From positions 1-40,809 of the forward strand of contig JBFKFZ010000025.1 of assembly GCA_041633555.1 (NCBI GenBank): 40,809 bases of DNA, written 5' to 3'. Below are positions 40,671 through 40,809 of this stretch, in pieces. The DNA comes from JAHEAO01 sp041633555. GTDB taxonomy: Bacteria > Pseudomonadota > Alphaproteobacteria > Rhodobacterales > Rhodobacteraceae. The translations under genes and the position numbers were made by a program. A model generated the notes under the pieces. The model was not told where the DNA came from and did not search any database. It saw nothing but the letters and a program-made list of their open reading frames with translations. Numbering within the stretch: position 1 is the first letter of the stretch; every line of letters starts with the position of its first letter.

Positions 40671-40809
40671 ATGGCGAAGGCAAAATTTGAACGGACGAAA
40701 CCGCATGTGAACATTGGCACGATCGGCCATGTTGACCACGGCAAGACGACTCTGACGGCGGCGATCACGAAGTATTTCGGTGACTTCAAGGCCTATGACC
40801 AGATCGACG
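40671..40809 (+). CDS. tuf: Elongation factor Tu, 3' end beyond window
   Basis: The first 46 residues of EF-Tu are visible: MAKAKFERTKPHVNIGTIGHV, then the P-loop GHVDHGKTTL (about 19-28) and the AAITKYF helix. EF-Tu delivers aminoacyl-tRNA to the ribosome. AAAGGG lies shortly upstream of the ATG. The remaining about 345 residues lie outside the window. Many Rhodobacterales carry two tuf copies; which one this is cannot be told. Confidence 0.96.
   Translation, partial: MAKAKFERTKPHVNIGTIGHVDHGKTTLTAAITKYFGDFKAYDQID

Noticed and set aside
1..40809. CRISPR array, tRNA, rRNA, prophage or intact insertion sequence
   Set aside because: No regularly spaced repeats, no cloverleaf-like sequence, no integrase or transposase and no terminal inverted repeats with target duplication were recognised by reading; a tRNAscan-SE or ISfinder run would be needed to exclude degenerate cases.

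Overview
The window is a gene-dense, GC-rich stretch of chromosome from an alphaproteobacterium, most probably of the order Rhodobacterales (Paracoccus/Rhodobacter/Roseobacter relatives). The evidence is gene order and gene content: rpoZ-rsh-DUF2062-pdxJ-acpS-lepB-rnc-era-DUF1491-recO; pckA divergent from chvI-chvG-hprK-rapZ-EIIA-HPr; a methylsuccinyl-CoA dehydrogenase of the ethylmalonyl-CoA pathway; etfBA; and several families (DUF6473, DUF6778, twin transmembrane protein) that I know mainly from this group. No tRNA, rRNA, CRISPR array, intact insertion sequence or prophage gene was seen. This is core genome rather than a genomic island.

Layout. 1-1094 (-): 3' truncated MalY/PatB-type PLP enzyme. 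1190-3615 (+): def, a degenerate def paralogue, fmt and two small membrane proteins. 3612-6232 (-): ispH, a methyltransferase, rnhA and a TRIC-type channel in one overlapping operon. 6349-6921 (-): NYN-domain protein. 7014-15572 (+): folK, rpoZ, rsh, DUF2062, pdxJ, acpS, lepB, rnc, era, DUF1491 and recO, mostly coupled by 4-nt overlaps. 15563-15955 (-): META-domain lipoprotein. 16081-17334 (+): MFS transporter. 17309-18991 (-): mcd. 19160-20652 (+): TauE/SafE permease and 5-formyl-THF cyclo-ligase. 20653-21098: 446 bp with no gene I can defend. 21099-22697 (-): pckA. 23041-28444 (+): chvI-chvG-hprK-rapZ-EIIA(Man)-HPr-acyltransferase. 28441-29316 (-): 3-hydroxybutyryl-CoA dehydrogenase. 29478-30302 (+): DUF6473. 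30357-32041 (-): etfB-etfA. 32257-32751 (+): GyrI-like protein. 32748-35059 (-): cobalamin adenosyltransferase, twin-TM protein, SDR and SH3 protein. 35192-39853 (+): parC, YjgN-like protein and M48 protease. 39906-40580 (+): DUF6778 lipoprotein. 40671-end (+): start of tuf.

Functional themes. One is translation and protein maturation (def, fmt, lepB, rnc, era, tuf). Another is nucleotide and cofactor supply (folK, 5-formyl-THF ligase, pdxJ, acpS, ispH). The third is carbon and energy control. Mcd passes electrons to ETF (etfBA); a B12 adenosyltransferase would serve the B12-dependent mutases of the ethylmalonyl-CoA pathway; 3-hydroxybutyryl-CoA dehydrogenase feeds crotonyl/hydroxybutyryl-CoA metabolism; pckA is the gluconeogenic exit. 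ChvIG plus a transport-less PTS (HPr kinase, EIIA, HPr) is the probable regulatory layer.

No clearly new defence or mobile system was found. The best leads are a tandem LacI-type operator pair upstream of pckA, a catalytically dead peptide deformylase paralogue translationally coupled between def and fmt, the uncharacterised 446-bp AT-richer gap downstream of pckA, and five convergent gene pairs whose 3' ends physically overlap, three of them sharing stop-codon bases.
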